NCBI GenBank assembly: GCA_023376005.1
Contig: CM042152.1
Coordinates: 90,255,871-90,319,870 of the forward strand
Source of the DNA: Doryteuthis pealeii
Lineage: Eukaryota; Mollusca; Cephalopoda; Myopsida; Loliginidae
Reading direction: 5' to 3'
Length of the DNA stretch: 64,000 bases
A model generated the notes under the pieces. That model saw only the letters and a program-made list of their open reading frames with translations. It had not been told where the DNA came from and made no database searches. This document shows, piece by piece, positions 1 to 9,795 of the stretch. Within the stretch, counting starts at the first letter, position 1. The number at the start of each line of letters is the position of its first letter. Made by a program: the position numbers and the translations under genes.

Positions 1-163
1 TACCCTTGTGAAATATTCTCTCTCTAGCTATGGGTAAAATAGTTGGGCACACTAAGCCTTGGTAGGGCAACCAGTCTAGGAGAAGGAAAAATCTGAATTC
101 AAACCTGTTAAGCTATGCTTAAGAAATTGATGTAGTGTTGCATCTTGTTCATGCAGAGGAGTT

Positions 164-168
<5 letters not shown>
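1..168 (+). mobile_element. SINE-A, 5' part cut by window edge
   Basis: Body of the tRNA-derived SINE-A family: the motifs CTATGGGTAAA, AACCAGTCTAGGAGAAGG and AAGAAATTGA are shared with about 15 other copies in the window. It runs into a (TA)n tail. The tRNA-like head lies outside the window. Confidence 0.8.
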
Positions 169-203
<35 letters not shown>

Positions 204-214
204 AACTCCTCTGC
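153..214. repeat. Perfect 62-bp palindrome with (AT)15 core
   Basis: The 16-base end of SINE-A (153-168) is repeated as an exact reverse complement at 199-214, separated only by (AT)15. This is a perfect inverted repeat able to form a cruciform or hairpin. It joins the tail of one SINE-A to sequence just upstream of the next. Confidence 0.9.
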
Positions 215-221
215 ATTAGGA

Positions 222-487
222 AACGTGTGGTGTAATGGTTTAAGTCACGGGAAATGGACTCGTCGCCCCGAGTTCAAATCCTGGACGTGGTAATTACATT
301 TCACTTAGTTCTAATACCCTTGGGAAAGGTATGAATCTTACTCTCCCTCCAGCTATGGGTAAATAGCAGGGCAGACTGGGCTCTTTAGCCTTAGTTAGGC
401 AACTGGTCTAGGAGAAGGAAAACTCTGAATTCAAACTCCGCTTAAGAAATTGACCTTGTGTCACATCCTGCTCGTGCAGAGGGGTTG

Positions 488-527
<40 letters not shown>
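222..527 (+). mobile_element. SINE-A, complete
   Basis: The tRNA-like head carries an A-box (GTGTAATGGTTTAAG) and a B-box (GAGTTCAAATCC), then the family body, then GAGGGGTTGGTG and a (TG)n(TA)n tail. Pol III-transcribed SINEs are normally non-coding and are mobilised by a partner LINE. The tRNA of origin cannot be settled by eye. Confidence 0.85.
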
Positions 528-528
<1 letters not shown>

Positions 529-535
529 GCCAAAG

Positions 536-700
536 TTAAAGGGGCCAGTTGGCTCTACTTTTTACCCATAGCTGAAGTGAAAGTAGTTGGATGCATAATT
601 ACTCCAAGGTTATTAGTACTATGTGAAATGCAAACAGTCTCATACAGGATTTGAACTTGGGTTGACAAGTCCATTTCCTATGACATCACACATCTCATTC
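536..700 (-). mobile_element. SINE-A, truncated, reverse strand
   Basis: Reverse complement of the SINE-A head and body (TTTACCCATAGC, GGATTTGAACTTGGG). The A-box end is degenerate. It lies tail to tail with the preceding copy across the (TA)n tract. Confidence 0.75.
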
Positions 701-727
701 TATAAGTAAAAGTAAGTAAAGTCGTTG

Positions 728-1178
728 TGTTACATAATCTATGCGGTTGCATAAGATTATTGTCAATCCCCTGTATTTCTAAAGGGATGGCCCCTTTTCA
801 TATCACGGGTGGGACTTTCCATGGAATATTACAGAAAGCCCGCGAAATACGTGAAGTCACGTGGTTGGGTCCTCAGTTTCAGTTTAGACGTCAGGCAGAG
901 AAGATGTCCTGTCTTAACTGGAACTCACCTGCATAAGCGCGAAATGTTTAGTTAAGTAAATAAAAGCTTAAGAAAATAACGCGGTTTTGTGGTTTTGTGG
1001 TTGGTGAATGTCTTGATAACAAGACTGATCTAGAAGAAGAAATGCATTAAGTGCGACCGACCACCAAGACAAAGTCCAGATGCTAGAAGAGATGTTAGAA
1101 GAGACGCTAGAAGAACTTAAGATATCAAAGACGCCAGATGAAGAATAGAAGAAAGCAAGGAAAGAAGGGTATACAACA
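728..1178 (+). mobile_element. Solo LTR, family L1
   Basis: This 451-bp element begins TGTTACATAA and ends GTATACAACA, like the copies at 25360-25871 and 30349-30818. An AATAAA polyadenylation signal lies near 958. It sits inside a SINE-D copy. The flanks are GTTG (724-727) and GTCG (1179-1182), a 4-bp TSD with one C-to-T change at a CpG; other SINE-D copies read GTCG there. TG...CA ends plus a 4-bp TSD fit a Ty3/gypsy-type solo LTR. The U3 region contains GGGACTTTCC at 811-820. No internal gag/pol region is attached. Confidence 0.85.
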
Positions 1179-1350
1179 GTCGGAGTGGCCTAAAGTCAGT
1201 ATCAGCCAATCAGCGAGGGAGTCTATCCCTTTTTCACTTGCGCTAGACCAAGGAGATTATTTTAGTTTCAGGTGGAGCGCCACACCTACCGTCAGCTCCT
1301 GTGCTACTCATACGCTGAGTTGGCGAGAATGGGCCATTATAGAACGTAAA
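1179..1350 (-). mobile_element. SINE-D, target of the L1 insertion
   Basis: Reverse-strand SINE-D body (GGCCTAAAGTC, GGTGGAGCGCCACACC, CTCATACGCTGAGTTGGCGAG). Its CTTTACTTACTTTTAC-type tail is found on the other side of the LTR at about 702-727. The tRNA-like head is missing. Confidence 0.75.
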
Positions 1351-1607
1351 AGTGAAGATTGCTAACCTCCAGGAATGAAGCGCATTTGCATATGCCTGGC
1401 ATGCAGGAAGGGTGAAACTCAGAAACAGGAACATGGCCGCTCCACAGCCATCATTTAAGAGACATGATCAAATCCAAGAGAATTGGCAAGACTAATTTTT
1501 TGATGTCTGCAAATTTCCAAAGACCAGCCATAAAATAAAAGAAATCTCGAACAACAGAACAAGCAGGTGTTTTTGGAACTCAGTATTGTGCATGTCATGA
1601 AATACTA

Positions 1608-1692
1608 CTATATTATTTGGATTATTCGGACTATTGTCCTCATCTTTGCTATCTGTACAACGTTTCATATGTTGTGCCCTCCGGCCTTCTAT
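1608..1692 (-). mobile_element. SINE-C 3' tail fragment
   Basis: Reverse complement of the SINE-C tail (GGACAATAGTCCGAATAATCC and the GAAACGTTGTACAGATA region). It abuts PLE sequence, so this may be a shared 3' end rather than a whole SINE. Confidence 0.65.
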
Positions 1693-1953
1693 TTACTTAT
1701 ATATGTTTTTTTTTACCTTGATTCATATTATGTTTTTTCTTAATCTAATCAAGTCTTTTTAATTCTAGGTTCCCATATTGTATTCATCTCTATACTTGGT
1801 CAACTTAAGAGATTACTATAGCCCATCATATGAGCTGATTCTTTAAGGTGTCTTCTAATGTTCTTTCCTATCTATTATCTTAACTTCATCCCAAAAGGGC
1901 AGATGATTTACCTTTTCATTCCATATATGGTTAGCCATGGTCAGATATGCTGT
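1693..1953 (-). pseudogene. Penelope-like element, GIY-YIG endonuclease 3' end, relic
   Basis: The reverse strand matches the 3' coding end of the better preserved PLE relic at 48342-48842 at nucleotide level, including a stretch encoding an ARDL-like 'IKKAR'-type C-terminus. Several stops and frameshifts are visible. Penelope-like elements encode a reverse transcriptase and a GIY-YIG endonuclease; only the final part is left here. The segment 1889-1953 recurs at 2388-2442, on the other side of an AT-rich block. Confidence 0.6.
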
Positions 1954-2375
1954 ACAATTAATTTGCTGTATTATTATATGTACTTATTTATATAATTATT
2001 TATGTAATTATTTTTGCTATAATTATTTTATTCGATATTTTTTTTATTAGATATTTTTGCTATAATTATTATTTTTGTAATTATTTATGTAATTATTTTT
2101 GTTATATTTATTTTATTATAATTATAGCAAAAATATCTAATAAAATAATTATAACAAAAATAATTACATAAATAATTACATAATAATATAAATAATAATT
2201 ATAGCAAAAATATCTAATAAAAAAATATCTAATAAAATAATTATAACAAAAATAATTACATAAATAATTACATAAATAATTATTTTATTAGATATTTTTT
2301 TATTAGATATTTTTGCTATAATTATTATTTTTGTAATTATTTATGCTATAATTATTTGCTGTGCTATTAATTTCA
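1954..2375. repeat. AT-rich nested inverted repeats inserted in PLE relic
   Basis: About 400 bp, almost wholly A/T, built from alternating direct and inverted copies of modules such as ATAATTATAGCAAAAATATC and its complement. It interrupts the PLE relic and is flanked by about 60-bp direct repeats of PLE sequence. It looks like an expanded palindromic AT microsatellite rather than a gene. Confidence 0.75.
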
Positions 2376-2445
2376 TCCCATAAGGGCAGATGGTTTTACT
2401 TTTCATTCCATATATGGTCAGCCATGGTCAGATATGCTGTACTAT
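2376..2445 (-). pseudogene. PLE relic, duplicated segment
   Basis: Second copy of the PLE segment at 1889-1953 (AAGGGCAGATGG, CATTCCATATATGG, GGTCAGATATGCTG). The remaining PLE homology stops shortly after. Confidence 0.6.
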
Positions 2446-2688
2446 TGTTGTGGATTACTGTGGTGGACTTTTGTCATTAGACTAGAACTTAATCTATTTT
2501 CTACTTGAAATTGATTCCCTGATTCCATTTAAGAACATGATGAACCATTAAGGATATTGAACATGGATCCAAATTAACATATAAGTCTGGTAAATATAAC
2601 ATTGATTAATTGTAAAAAATGTCTTTAAAGGATTAGATCTAATCTTCTGCTTTTAACTTAAATACTAATGAGAAATCATATTATTTGG

Positions 2689-3015
2689 TTTGTTTCTTTG
2701 TTTTTTTTTTTGGTTTGTTTGTTTTACGGCATATCAACCTCAGTGGGTCATTTAATGCCGATTAAGTTTTGAAATAAATCAATTCTTCATGGATAATACA
2801 ATTTTTTTATAAATACATTTTTCTATTTAACCCAGAGATGGGACCCTAACAGGTACTACCACTCCGGTCAGAGTGGACCAGGGAGCAATGGTGCTCCACA
2901 TTCCCCAAACCTCAAAACTGGAACCTCACCATCAGATAGAGTTTAACGTCATTCCCAGGACATGTAGACCCGCAGCCACCGCCTTCTAGCATCCATATGA
3001 TAAAAAGGGGTTGAG
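2689..3015 (-). mobile_element. R1 retroposon, 5'-truncated
   Basis: On the reverse strand this ends in the R1 3' tail (GGTTGATATGCCGTAAAAC plus AAAC repeats). It is truncated at about the middle of the 590-bp family consensus. Flanks CATATTATTTGG at 2677-2688 and 3016-3027 form a 12-bp TSD. 5' truncation plus a variable TSD fits target-primed reverse transcription. Confidence 0.85.
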
Positions 3016-3017
3016 CA

Positions 3018-3164
3018 TATTATTTGGATTATTCAGACTATTGTCCTCATCTTTATTGTTATTTGTATAATGTTTCGGCCGATGTGCCCTCTGGCCTTCT
3101 TTAGACATTTCTTGTCGAACTCAGAAACCTTTTTGTTGTAATTGAGAACCTTCATAGAACTCTG
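3018..3164 (-). mobile_element. SINE-C tail, reverse half of inverted pair
   Basis: Reverse-strand SINE-C tail including the motif AGAAGGCC...GGCCGAAAC (about 3075-3115), meeting a forward SINE-C copy at about 3165. The R1 copy upstream was inserted at its outer edge. Confidence 0.75.
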
Positions 3165-3424
3165 AATAATAATTAACACAGATTAACACTTGTACCCAGT
3201 CATGGTTAGTGGAATGAGAAGAGTATACGCCTGTGGATTGAATAAAGGGTTGAGTTCAGAGTTCCATGTAGGTTCTCAAGTTCGGAGAGAAGGTTTCTGA
3301 GTTCAAAGAGAAGATTCCCAAGTCCAAAGAGAAGGCCGGAGATGCCCTGAAAAGGCTGAAAAGTTGTACAGATAGCAATAAAGATGAGGACAATAGTTCG
3401 AATAATTCAAATAATCCAAAATAT
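3165..3424 (+). mobile_element. SINE-C, forward half of inverted pair
   Basis: Forward SINE-C body and tail (ATAATAATTAACACAG, TGGATTGAATAAAGGGTT, GATGAGGACAATAG). The tRNA-like head is missing. Arms of about 110 bp (3018-3130 versus 3310-3418) are mutually inverted. Confidence 0.75.
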
Positions 3425-3463
3425 CACGCTCATCTAAAAGAATTCAGAACTGGACCTCCTAGC

Positions 3464-3575
3464 ATGCATGAAATACTTGTCCAACGCAACCTGAGATGGG
3501 CTGGCCACTTAAACAGACTACCGAAGCAAATTATGTACTCTCAACTGAGAGAGGGATCACGTAGAGTCGGTAGAC
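3464..3575 (+). pseudogene. Non-LTR retrotransposon ORF C-terminal fragment
   Basis: The frame encodes a tract containing LRWAGHLNRLP and GSRRVGRP, typical of the C-terminal region after the reverse transcriptase in RTE/CR1-like LINEs (RWAGH...GRP). It is only about 37 codons and runs straight into a (TA)n tract. No start or active site is present; this is a dead fragment. Confidence 0.7.
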
Positions 3576-3577
3576 CA

Positions 3578-3580
<3 letters not shown>

Positions 3581-3621
<41 letters not shown>
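3581..3621. repeat. (TA)n microsatellite
   Basis: About 20 TA units following the LINE fragment. A second array lies at 3738-3766. Confidence 0.95.
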
Positions 3622-3626
<5 letters not shown>

Positions 3627-3735
3627 GGTCACGCGCAAATTGCACGCAAATATTGAAAAAAATAACGTAGCGTTCAACCGTTATTAAACAACCATAACAG
3701 AAAAATTACAGAAACACGCATAACCTATGTATGTG

Positions 3736-3772
<37 letters not shown>

Positions 3773-3792
3773 CAATATATGTATTGACCAAA

Positions 3793-3831
3793 GCCTGAAG
3801 AAGATACCAGAATATCTGAAACACGTGTTGC
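3793..3831 (+). ncRNA. Hammerhead-like fold in (TA)n-tailed element
   Basis: CTGAAGA (3795-3801) fits the hammerhead core CUGANGA. Stem II AGATA/TATCT (3802-3806/3813-3817), GAAA (3818-3821), palindromic stem III CACGTG (3822-3827) and a GUU cleavage triplet follow. Stem I is weak: only GC/GC is obvious. A downstream AATAAA and (TA)n resemble other PLE-like tails here. Activity is doubtful without a better stem I. Confidence 0.45.
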
Positions 3832-3896
3832 GTATGTGAAATAAAAAGAATAAAACATTTTTTCTGAGAACGATACATTTTGCGGACCTTCTTTTT

Positions 3897-3900
<4 letters not shown>

Positions 3901-3970
<70 letters not shown>

Positions 3971-4056
3971 TGGGCGGAGATAGGTAGATAGATAGATAGA
4001 AAGCGAGAGATAGAGAGAGAGAAAGGGGGAGATAGGTAGAGAGAGAGAGAGAGAGA
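3901..4056. repeat. (TA)n plus GA-rich microsatellites
   Basis: A TA array at about 3901-3953, then (GA)n, GATA-rich and GA-rich stretches to 4056. Confidence 0.95.
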
Positions 4057-4198
4057 CTTGAATTTCATTTTTAGATATTTATTTTCCCTTTTTTTTAAAA
4101 AACGAACGTGGTCATTTTATAAGTGCCGTCCTAAAAATACTTTTTGGCAATAATCCATACTACAATAAAGAACTCTTGAAAAATTAACCGTGGGTAAC

Positions 4199-4639
4199 TG
4201 TTGTATGACAACCTGGAAGTAACTTCAATATTGTTAAATACAATCAGGACCATTTCGGGCAGGTGTCTAATAAAGACAACCTGGAAATGTGCCCAATCTC
4301 ATGCGGAGAATATGCAGATGTCACTGAAGACACCTGGAAGGAAGCTGGAGTTAGGACAATATGTCCTGTACTGGAAATTATATTGGCACAAATATAAGTG
4401 CCACATGTTGGAGGCAGACAGATGCTCAATACACTGGCAGTGAAGTTGGTAAGATGCACACCACCTGGAAAGACAGGAACAACTCTGATACGAGATAAAA
4501 GAACATCTACCTTGGATATTTCCTCTTGTCCAGACAACTATCCAAAAGACATTTGACCCATATTCCCAACCAGCCTCTGTGAATATAATAAAGTTTCTAC
4601 AATTGTTTATAAAACTTCTGCGTGTTTATTTCCAACACA
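4199..4639 (+). mobile_element. Possible solo LTR (unassigned)
   Basis: TG...CA limits about 440 bp apart, with AATAAA near 4588 close to the 3' end and GTTTATAAAAC nearby. ACCTGGAA-like motifs recur five times about every 40-90 bp. No TSD and no second copy in the window, so this remains a candidate. Confidence 0.3.
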
Positions 4640-5343
4640 AGACAATCACCCCAGGAGCCATATTCCATTGTGAACAATACAACAATAGTATTTCATCTAA
4701 AAAAAATAAAATAAAAAATCATACTAATATTAATACTACTAGAACAACTAGTGTATGAAAATGAAAATGTGTGACTGAGTAGTTTGCAAAAATAAAGATG
4801 ACATTAAAAGTTCAAATTTGTTTTTGGTAGCATTATAAGCAAAATCAAAATCCCAGCCAGCAGCTCAGTGAAAAATGAATTGATAGAGTTCAATATTCTT
4901 ATGTAACCTGATATACAAGTGATCTATTTTGCCCACTCTCAGGGGGATTATCAGGCCTCAAAAGTCACCTAAAACTCCGAATTGTGCACTTTTTTCCCCA
5001 TCAGTAAATTCAAGACATTAAAATCCATGAGAAAAAACAATAAAATCGATAACGTACATTTTCATCAAAATACGTAGTCTTATAATGGCTGAAAAATGGC
5101 ATTTTGGGGCATCTTTGAAGCCCCATATCTCCCCAATCTCAAGCGACCTCAACCATCCTTTACTATGTGATACTCCTCATCGAACTCTATCAGAAAATCA
5201 TATTAGTTTGGCACTTTATTTGTAATATACAAGTGATATACTTGATCTCGTACTCCAAGTCACCAAGTGGTGACTGCTTCCCCCAGCTTGGCAGAAGTGG
5301 GGATTGATTATTCTGTGAAACTCAGTATATATCATGGATTTAT
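4640..5343. other. No recognisable feature
   Basis: AT-rich unique-looking sequence. Short A-runs; no coding frame, tRNA-like box or repeat pair recognised. Confidence 0.6.
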
Positions 5344-5570
5344 GGAGGTGCATGGTATAATGGTTACAGTCATAGGAAATGGACTCATCAACTCGAGTTC
5401 AAATCCTGGACAAAGCTGTTTGTATTTCACATAACGCTAATACACTTGGGAAAGGTATGAATCCATATATTCTTGCTCCAGCTATGGGTAAATAATAGGG
5501 AAGACTGGGCTCTTTAACCTTGTCTAGGTAACCAGTCTAGGAGAAGGAAATTTTTAAATTAAAACCAATT
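5344..5570 (+). mobile_element. SINE-A, 3'-truncated
   Basis: Head (A-box ATGGTATAATGGTTACAG, B-box GAGTTCAAATCC) and body present to AACCAGTCTAGGAG. The (TA)n tail is missing. Confidence 0.85.
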
Positions 5571-6011
5571 CAGATTGCACAAGCTGTATGCTCATCTTGG
5601 TTGTAATTAGAATTTTACCCTATAAATTTATGATTTTTACCCATATAGGGTAAAATTTAAAAAAATGTTGATATTACTATATTTTTCATATTGCCCCCCC
5701 CCTATTATTGAATTGACTCCCAGAGGGGCATAGGTCCCACGTTGGGAATCTCTGCAGTACAGTAATCAGATGGTACAAGAAATTGTGCTCGTAATGCAAG
5801 AAGATTGATGACAAGGTCAGGTAGGCATAAAACCATGGATTCTGAGTCTATGCTTTAAGCCATAGAGGCAAATCTGGTGAGTAGCACTTGGAGAGCATCA
5901 GGCAAGCATAGCATTTCACAGTCCAGTATGTTTCATCCCTTTCATAATCTTAGCAAAAGCATATGCAATTGCCAAATTGTGCCTCACATTACCAAAATAT
6001 TGCAAAATGTT

Positions 6012-6236
6012 TGGCTCAGTTTGGTTTCTTTGTGTAATAGCATATCAATCTTCATGGGTTATTTAATTCCAAAGCCATCCTTTAAAAGAATAATAGTGCT
6101 GCTATTTAACCCATAGCTGGGAGGATGAAGAGTTCATACTTTTCCCAAGAGTATTAGTCTGAAATTGATCTCATAACATAACTGGAGTTGAAACTTGATT
6201 ACTATGATGCCACAGTCCAACACGTTAACTCATAGG
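6012..6236 (-). mobile_element. SINE-B
   Basis: The reverse strand carries a degenerate tRNA-like head, the CTATGGGTTAAATAG body, and a 3' end (CATTAAATGACCC/GTTGATATGCC-type) shared with R1. The 3' end shared with R1 suggests the same LINE machinery moved both. Confidence 0.7.
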
Positions 6237-6279
6237 GACTCCACCTACAAAATTTATGATTCACCCTAAAGCAATATAT

Positions 6280-6528
6280 ATGAATCTTTTTTTTATTATT
6301 ATTTTAAACTCATTGCACATTCGGTTTTCCGGTTAACGCCGGCGTCCAGCGAGCTTCGGCCGCTGGACTTGCCGAGAGTTTAATAATAGCGTCGATCCCA
6401 GGGGGCTATCCACCAGGCAACGACGCAATTTTTGTTCTTTCCCACCCATGAGCTTCAGCTTGGGGGTGGGTCCACGTTAAAACGAGGCCTTGTGCCCAGC
6501 CATACAAGTGGGGTATGAGGCAAATACC
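6280..6528 (-). mobile_element. R2 structured GC-rich retroposon
   Basis: Reverse-strand copy with a T-rich left edge, that is, an A-rich 3' tail. The 18-bp flanks at 6262-6279 and 6529-6546 are identical (CACCCTAAAGCAATATAT), a clear TSD. Hairpin TCCAGCG/CGCTGGA at 6345-6351/6361-6367. It lacks the middle segment found in the 19.8- and 53.2-kb copies. Confidence 0.85.
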
Positions 6529-6546
6529 CACCCTAAAGCAATATAT

Positions 6547-6910
6547 TGTTATGTATAGTTATGTAGGTTTCAACATTGTTAAAATTTTGGCTTTAAGCCT
6601 TATCTAGTCATTTAATTGACTTATACAAACTATTTCCTTTTAACAGAATTATTTTTGGTACGATTGGCATCAATCAACCTCCAAAAATATTTTCTCTATT
6701 TTTTTCAATGTCCTTCCTAAAAGCAGTCAACTCACAAAATTTGGGGATATTTTTATCATTGGCTGTCTTCTGGGTACAATGATAATTTTTCTAAATGCTT
6801 CAACTACTACTTATTGTAATCTATTCAATTGGTAATGAATGGGTAGAAAATTCAATTAAGATAAGACCATTTTGGACATTTTCTGTGACAGCTCTATGTT
6901 ATTAAAATCT

Positions 6911-6963
<53 letters not shown>

Positions 6964-7443
6964 TACAACTAAGTCAAAATAGTGCATTACAGCGAGACAT
7001 ACTAAAAAGCTCTTAGCAATTTCTTGTCCAATTTTGAGTTGAATGAGAATTTCTGGGGTCTGCATTCATGCTGAACTGAATCTTTTGATTATACAAATTA
7101 TTGAGGCAAGTAAAAAATGCTAAGTCAAACGTTCCCATCTTTCTTAAATTGAAGCATCACTATCATCATGGACTGCTGTTAAAACACTATCTTCTTGAGT
7201 TCACAGTTCATCAACTTATTCGATACTTATTTTGCACTTTCCTTCTCATTTTAGTTGTTTTATTTCAATATTTTTGACAGTTTATTATTGAGTCTTCTTC
7301 GTCTCATTTTCTGATTTTTCAGAGATCAAAAATACTACCATGAAATTTTATCCAAGCTGTTTTCAATTTGTGATGTAGTGATTTGTGCATAATGGATAAG
7401 ATCCAGAGTTCAACACCAGTGGACAGGTGGTGATTAACAGGCT
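6547..7443. other. Mostly unannotated; (CA)n(TA)n at 6909-6961
   Basis: AT-rich sequence with one (CA)n(TA)n microsatellite and a tRNA-like fragment near 7375-7430 (ATAATGGATAAG, GAGTTCAACACC). No gene seen. Confidence 0.6.
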
Positions 7444-7877
7444 TGTGTTGCGTAATTATTATGGTCTACTGGGAGTTCAGGATTAAAAATAAGATGGTAT
7501 TCGGATTTCTGGAGAAAGAGAGGAAAAAGAAATAAGAACAAAGAGAGGTTAAAGTTTGAACTCTACTGACTGACCAATGAACCCGGAAATAGATTTTAAA
7601 ATAAAGATGGAAGTTCTGAGTTTTGACTGGAACTGGATGTGACTCTCCCACTCCAGACGAGAAATGAGAGAATAAGAAGATAATAGCCCTTTTTCGGCTG
7701 GGCTCTGGTGGGAGCAGACGTGGCTCACAGTTCCCTGTATGGGTTTGGGGATAGTAGTACAGAACATGATACTATGTTAGAAGATAGAATAATGTGACCA
7801 TATCTCTCTCTTTCCTTCTCTCTGAAAAAGAACCAATGAACGTGAAAGAAATAAACAGCCCCCTGTGACTATACAAC
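7444..7877 (+). mobile_element. LTR, family L5
   Basis: Homologous along its length to 45891-46356: both begin TGTGTKG, share GATTTCTGGAGAAAGAG and a central pyrimidine tract, and end AAATAAACA...GACTATACAAC. AATAAA near the 3' end fits an LTR. No clear TSD. Two interspersed copies make a repeat certain; the LTR call is inferred. Confidence 0.6.
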
Positions 7878-8332
7878 CTGCGTGTGTTGTTTCTGAACTA
7901 ATGACGACGACTACTAAAACTCAAACTTGGCCCTGTGCAACATATATTGTTCTGGTACACTTGATGACAGGGGTCATTCTTACCAGTATAAGAATTGAAA
8001 ATTATATGGGCAATGAAGGACTGGCTGCAGATTGGCAGGAAGATTGTCCCATGACAAGAAAGGGATTTAATGAGATGAATTCATTCACTTGGTGTTGAGA
8101 CAGAGTGAAACAATTATAATAGTGAAGATTAATATTTAGATATCTCTCTTTTGGGGCTTCTTATGAGATGATGGTTGGAAACTCACAGAAAAGGCCAGCC
8201 TAATCTAAGTACTTGATAACAACTTGATAATAATGGATATTTTTTCAACTTACTTTATCCCCTAGGATTAAATGATCATCTTTTGATAGGCTTAAACATC
8301 TAACAAATATTTAGTATTGGTAATTGTTGTGA

Positions 8333-8553
8333 TGTTAGTTCAACAGTAAAAAAAGAAGTCAAGTCGAGGTAGGGTAAAAAGAGACAAGTGTATTTACAAT
8401 AAGGTACAAGAACGGCTAGCTTGCCGCTAAACAGTAACAGTACGGTAACAGTACGGTAACAGTACAACCTTTTCACTCGGTGTCTCACTATTTATAGTGA
8501 GAACCGGTGTATATTCTCCACTGTAGGAACGGCCGGTACAACAGTAATATACA
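8333..8553 (-). mobile_element. Possible solo LTR with triplicated 11-bp motif
   Basis: Reverse-strand sequence runs from TGTATATTACTG to ...GAACTAACA, with a TATA-like CTATAAATAG flanked by an inverted repeat. The 11-mer GGTAACAGTAC is repeated at about 8440-8465. No TSD found; tentative. Confidence 0.4.
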
Positions 8554-8591
8554 GTCCTGATGTCCATTAAAAAGAATTATTTCTTCATAAT

Positions 8592-8650
8592 GTTATAGAT
8601 AAATAGCAGAGGTACCCAGCATTGCCTGAGATTTAAAAAAAGTTAAAAAT
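8592..8650 (-). mobile_element. Helitron H2-type 3' end relic
   Basis: TAGCAGAGGTACCCAGCATT resembles the H2 3' terminus at 27393-27430 (CTAG end with a GC-rich hairpin). The terminal C is changed. Only the end is recognisable. Confidence 0.45.
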
Positions 8651-8994
8651 AAAAGTCTTATCTAGATTTATATATAGATTAATAAAATTCTTTTTCTATA
8701 TATTTGTTTTATTATCTTTTATTCTTTATATATTCTTGTTTTTAAGTTATTTTTATTATTATTCTTGTTTATATTTTTTCTTTTGTCTTTACTTATTTTT
8801 TTAAATACATCATTGATTAATACTCTTATATTTTGTATTTATTTTTTCTTATGGAAAATAAGGGGTACATTTTTTTTAACCAACGCTTAGACAAAAATAG
8901 GATGTTGATTTTATTGAACTTTGGTCTTTGCTGGTCTCCACCAATTTTACTTTATAAAAAAATGTGGGCTTAGTCAATGTACATATAGCCAGGC

Positions 8995-9021
<27 letters not shown>
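8651..9021. other. AT-rich sequence ending in (TA)n
   Basis: T-rich low-complexity stretches, then a TA array at about 9000-9025. Nothing else recognised. Confidence 0.6.
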
Positions 9022-9031
<10 letters not shown>

Positions 9032-9136
9032 AGTGTATTTTGGCAGCATTTTTTCTTTTAAAAATGTTTCGTTAAACTGTACTGATGATTCATGTCGGAC
9101 GAGTTTTTGTTCGATCCTTTCTAATTTTCTTGCCAT
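9022..9136 (-). pseudogene. Penelope-like element ORF N-terminal fragment
   Basis: The reverse-strand frame from ATG (9134-9136) encodes MARKLERIEQKL...NETFLKEKMLPKY, resembling the coiled N-terminus of PLE ORFs (LERL...L...FN..FL.E.LLP.Y). It lies directly downstream, in PLE sense, of a hammerhead-like fold at 9180-9235. PLEs are known to carry hammerhead motifs in their terminal repeats. The frame ends in a (TA)n tract; the RT is absent. Confidence 0.5.
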
Positions 9137-9179
9137 CTTTTTAATGTCAGGGTGGAACTGGTGTAGCAATCCACCAAAG

Positions 9180-9235
9180 GTTTCATTACTACGAGCGCTT
9201 TCGGCATGTCAATCTACCATCTTTAGGTATGAAAC
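9180..9235 (-). ncRNA. Decayed PLE hammerhead ribozyme
   Basis: Reverse strand: stem I GTTTCA/TGAAAC (6 bp) plus TAC/GTA. The core is CTAAAGA where CUGANGA is expected, so G5 is changed. Stem II is GGTA/TGCC with an extra unpaired base. GAAA, short stem III GC/GC and a CUC triplet follow. The two-part stem I strongly supports a type-I hammerhead origin; the G5 change predicts loss of activity. Confidence 0.6.
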
Positions 9236-9500
9236 TGATGGGATGTTTCTGGTGTCTCATTTATATATTTGTGAATAAAAAGGCCTTAAATACCATGGGT
9301 ATTGTGGTTATGGACCATTTCTACTCGTGAGAATGCCCACAAACTTTTTCAGACCACTGATATCTTTTATTCTTTGCTCTGTTTACAATAATTAAACATT
9401 GAGCTCTCATACGGAACCTGAATTCTACAACAAACTACTGGTAGAGAATTAGGACCAGCCTAGAATCACCTTGTACCAAGAAATTTGGTACCACACCAAA

Positions 9501-9502
<2 letters not shown>

Positions 9503-9544
<42 letters not shown>
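9503..9544. repeat. (TA)n microsatellite
   Basis: About 21 TA units. Confidence 0.95.
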
Positions 9545-9547
<3 letters not shown>

Positions 9548-9555
9548 AGATATCA

Positions 9556-9795
<240 letters not shown>

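Noticed and set aside
4244..4537. 97-codon reverse frame
   Set aside because: Lies in the LTR-like candidate with ACCTGGAA repeats; no homology recognised.
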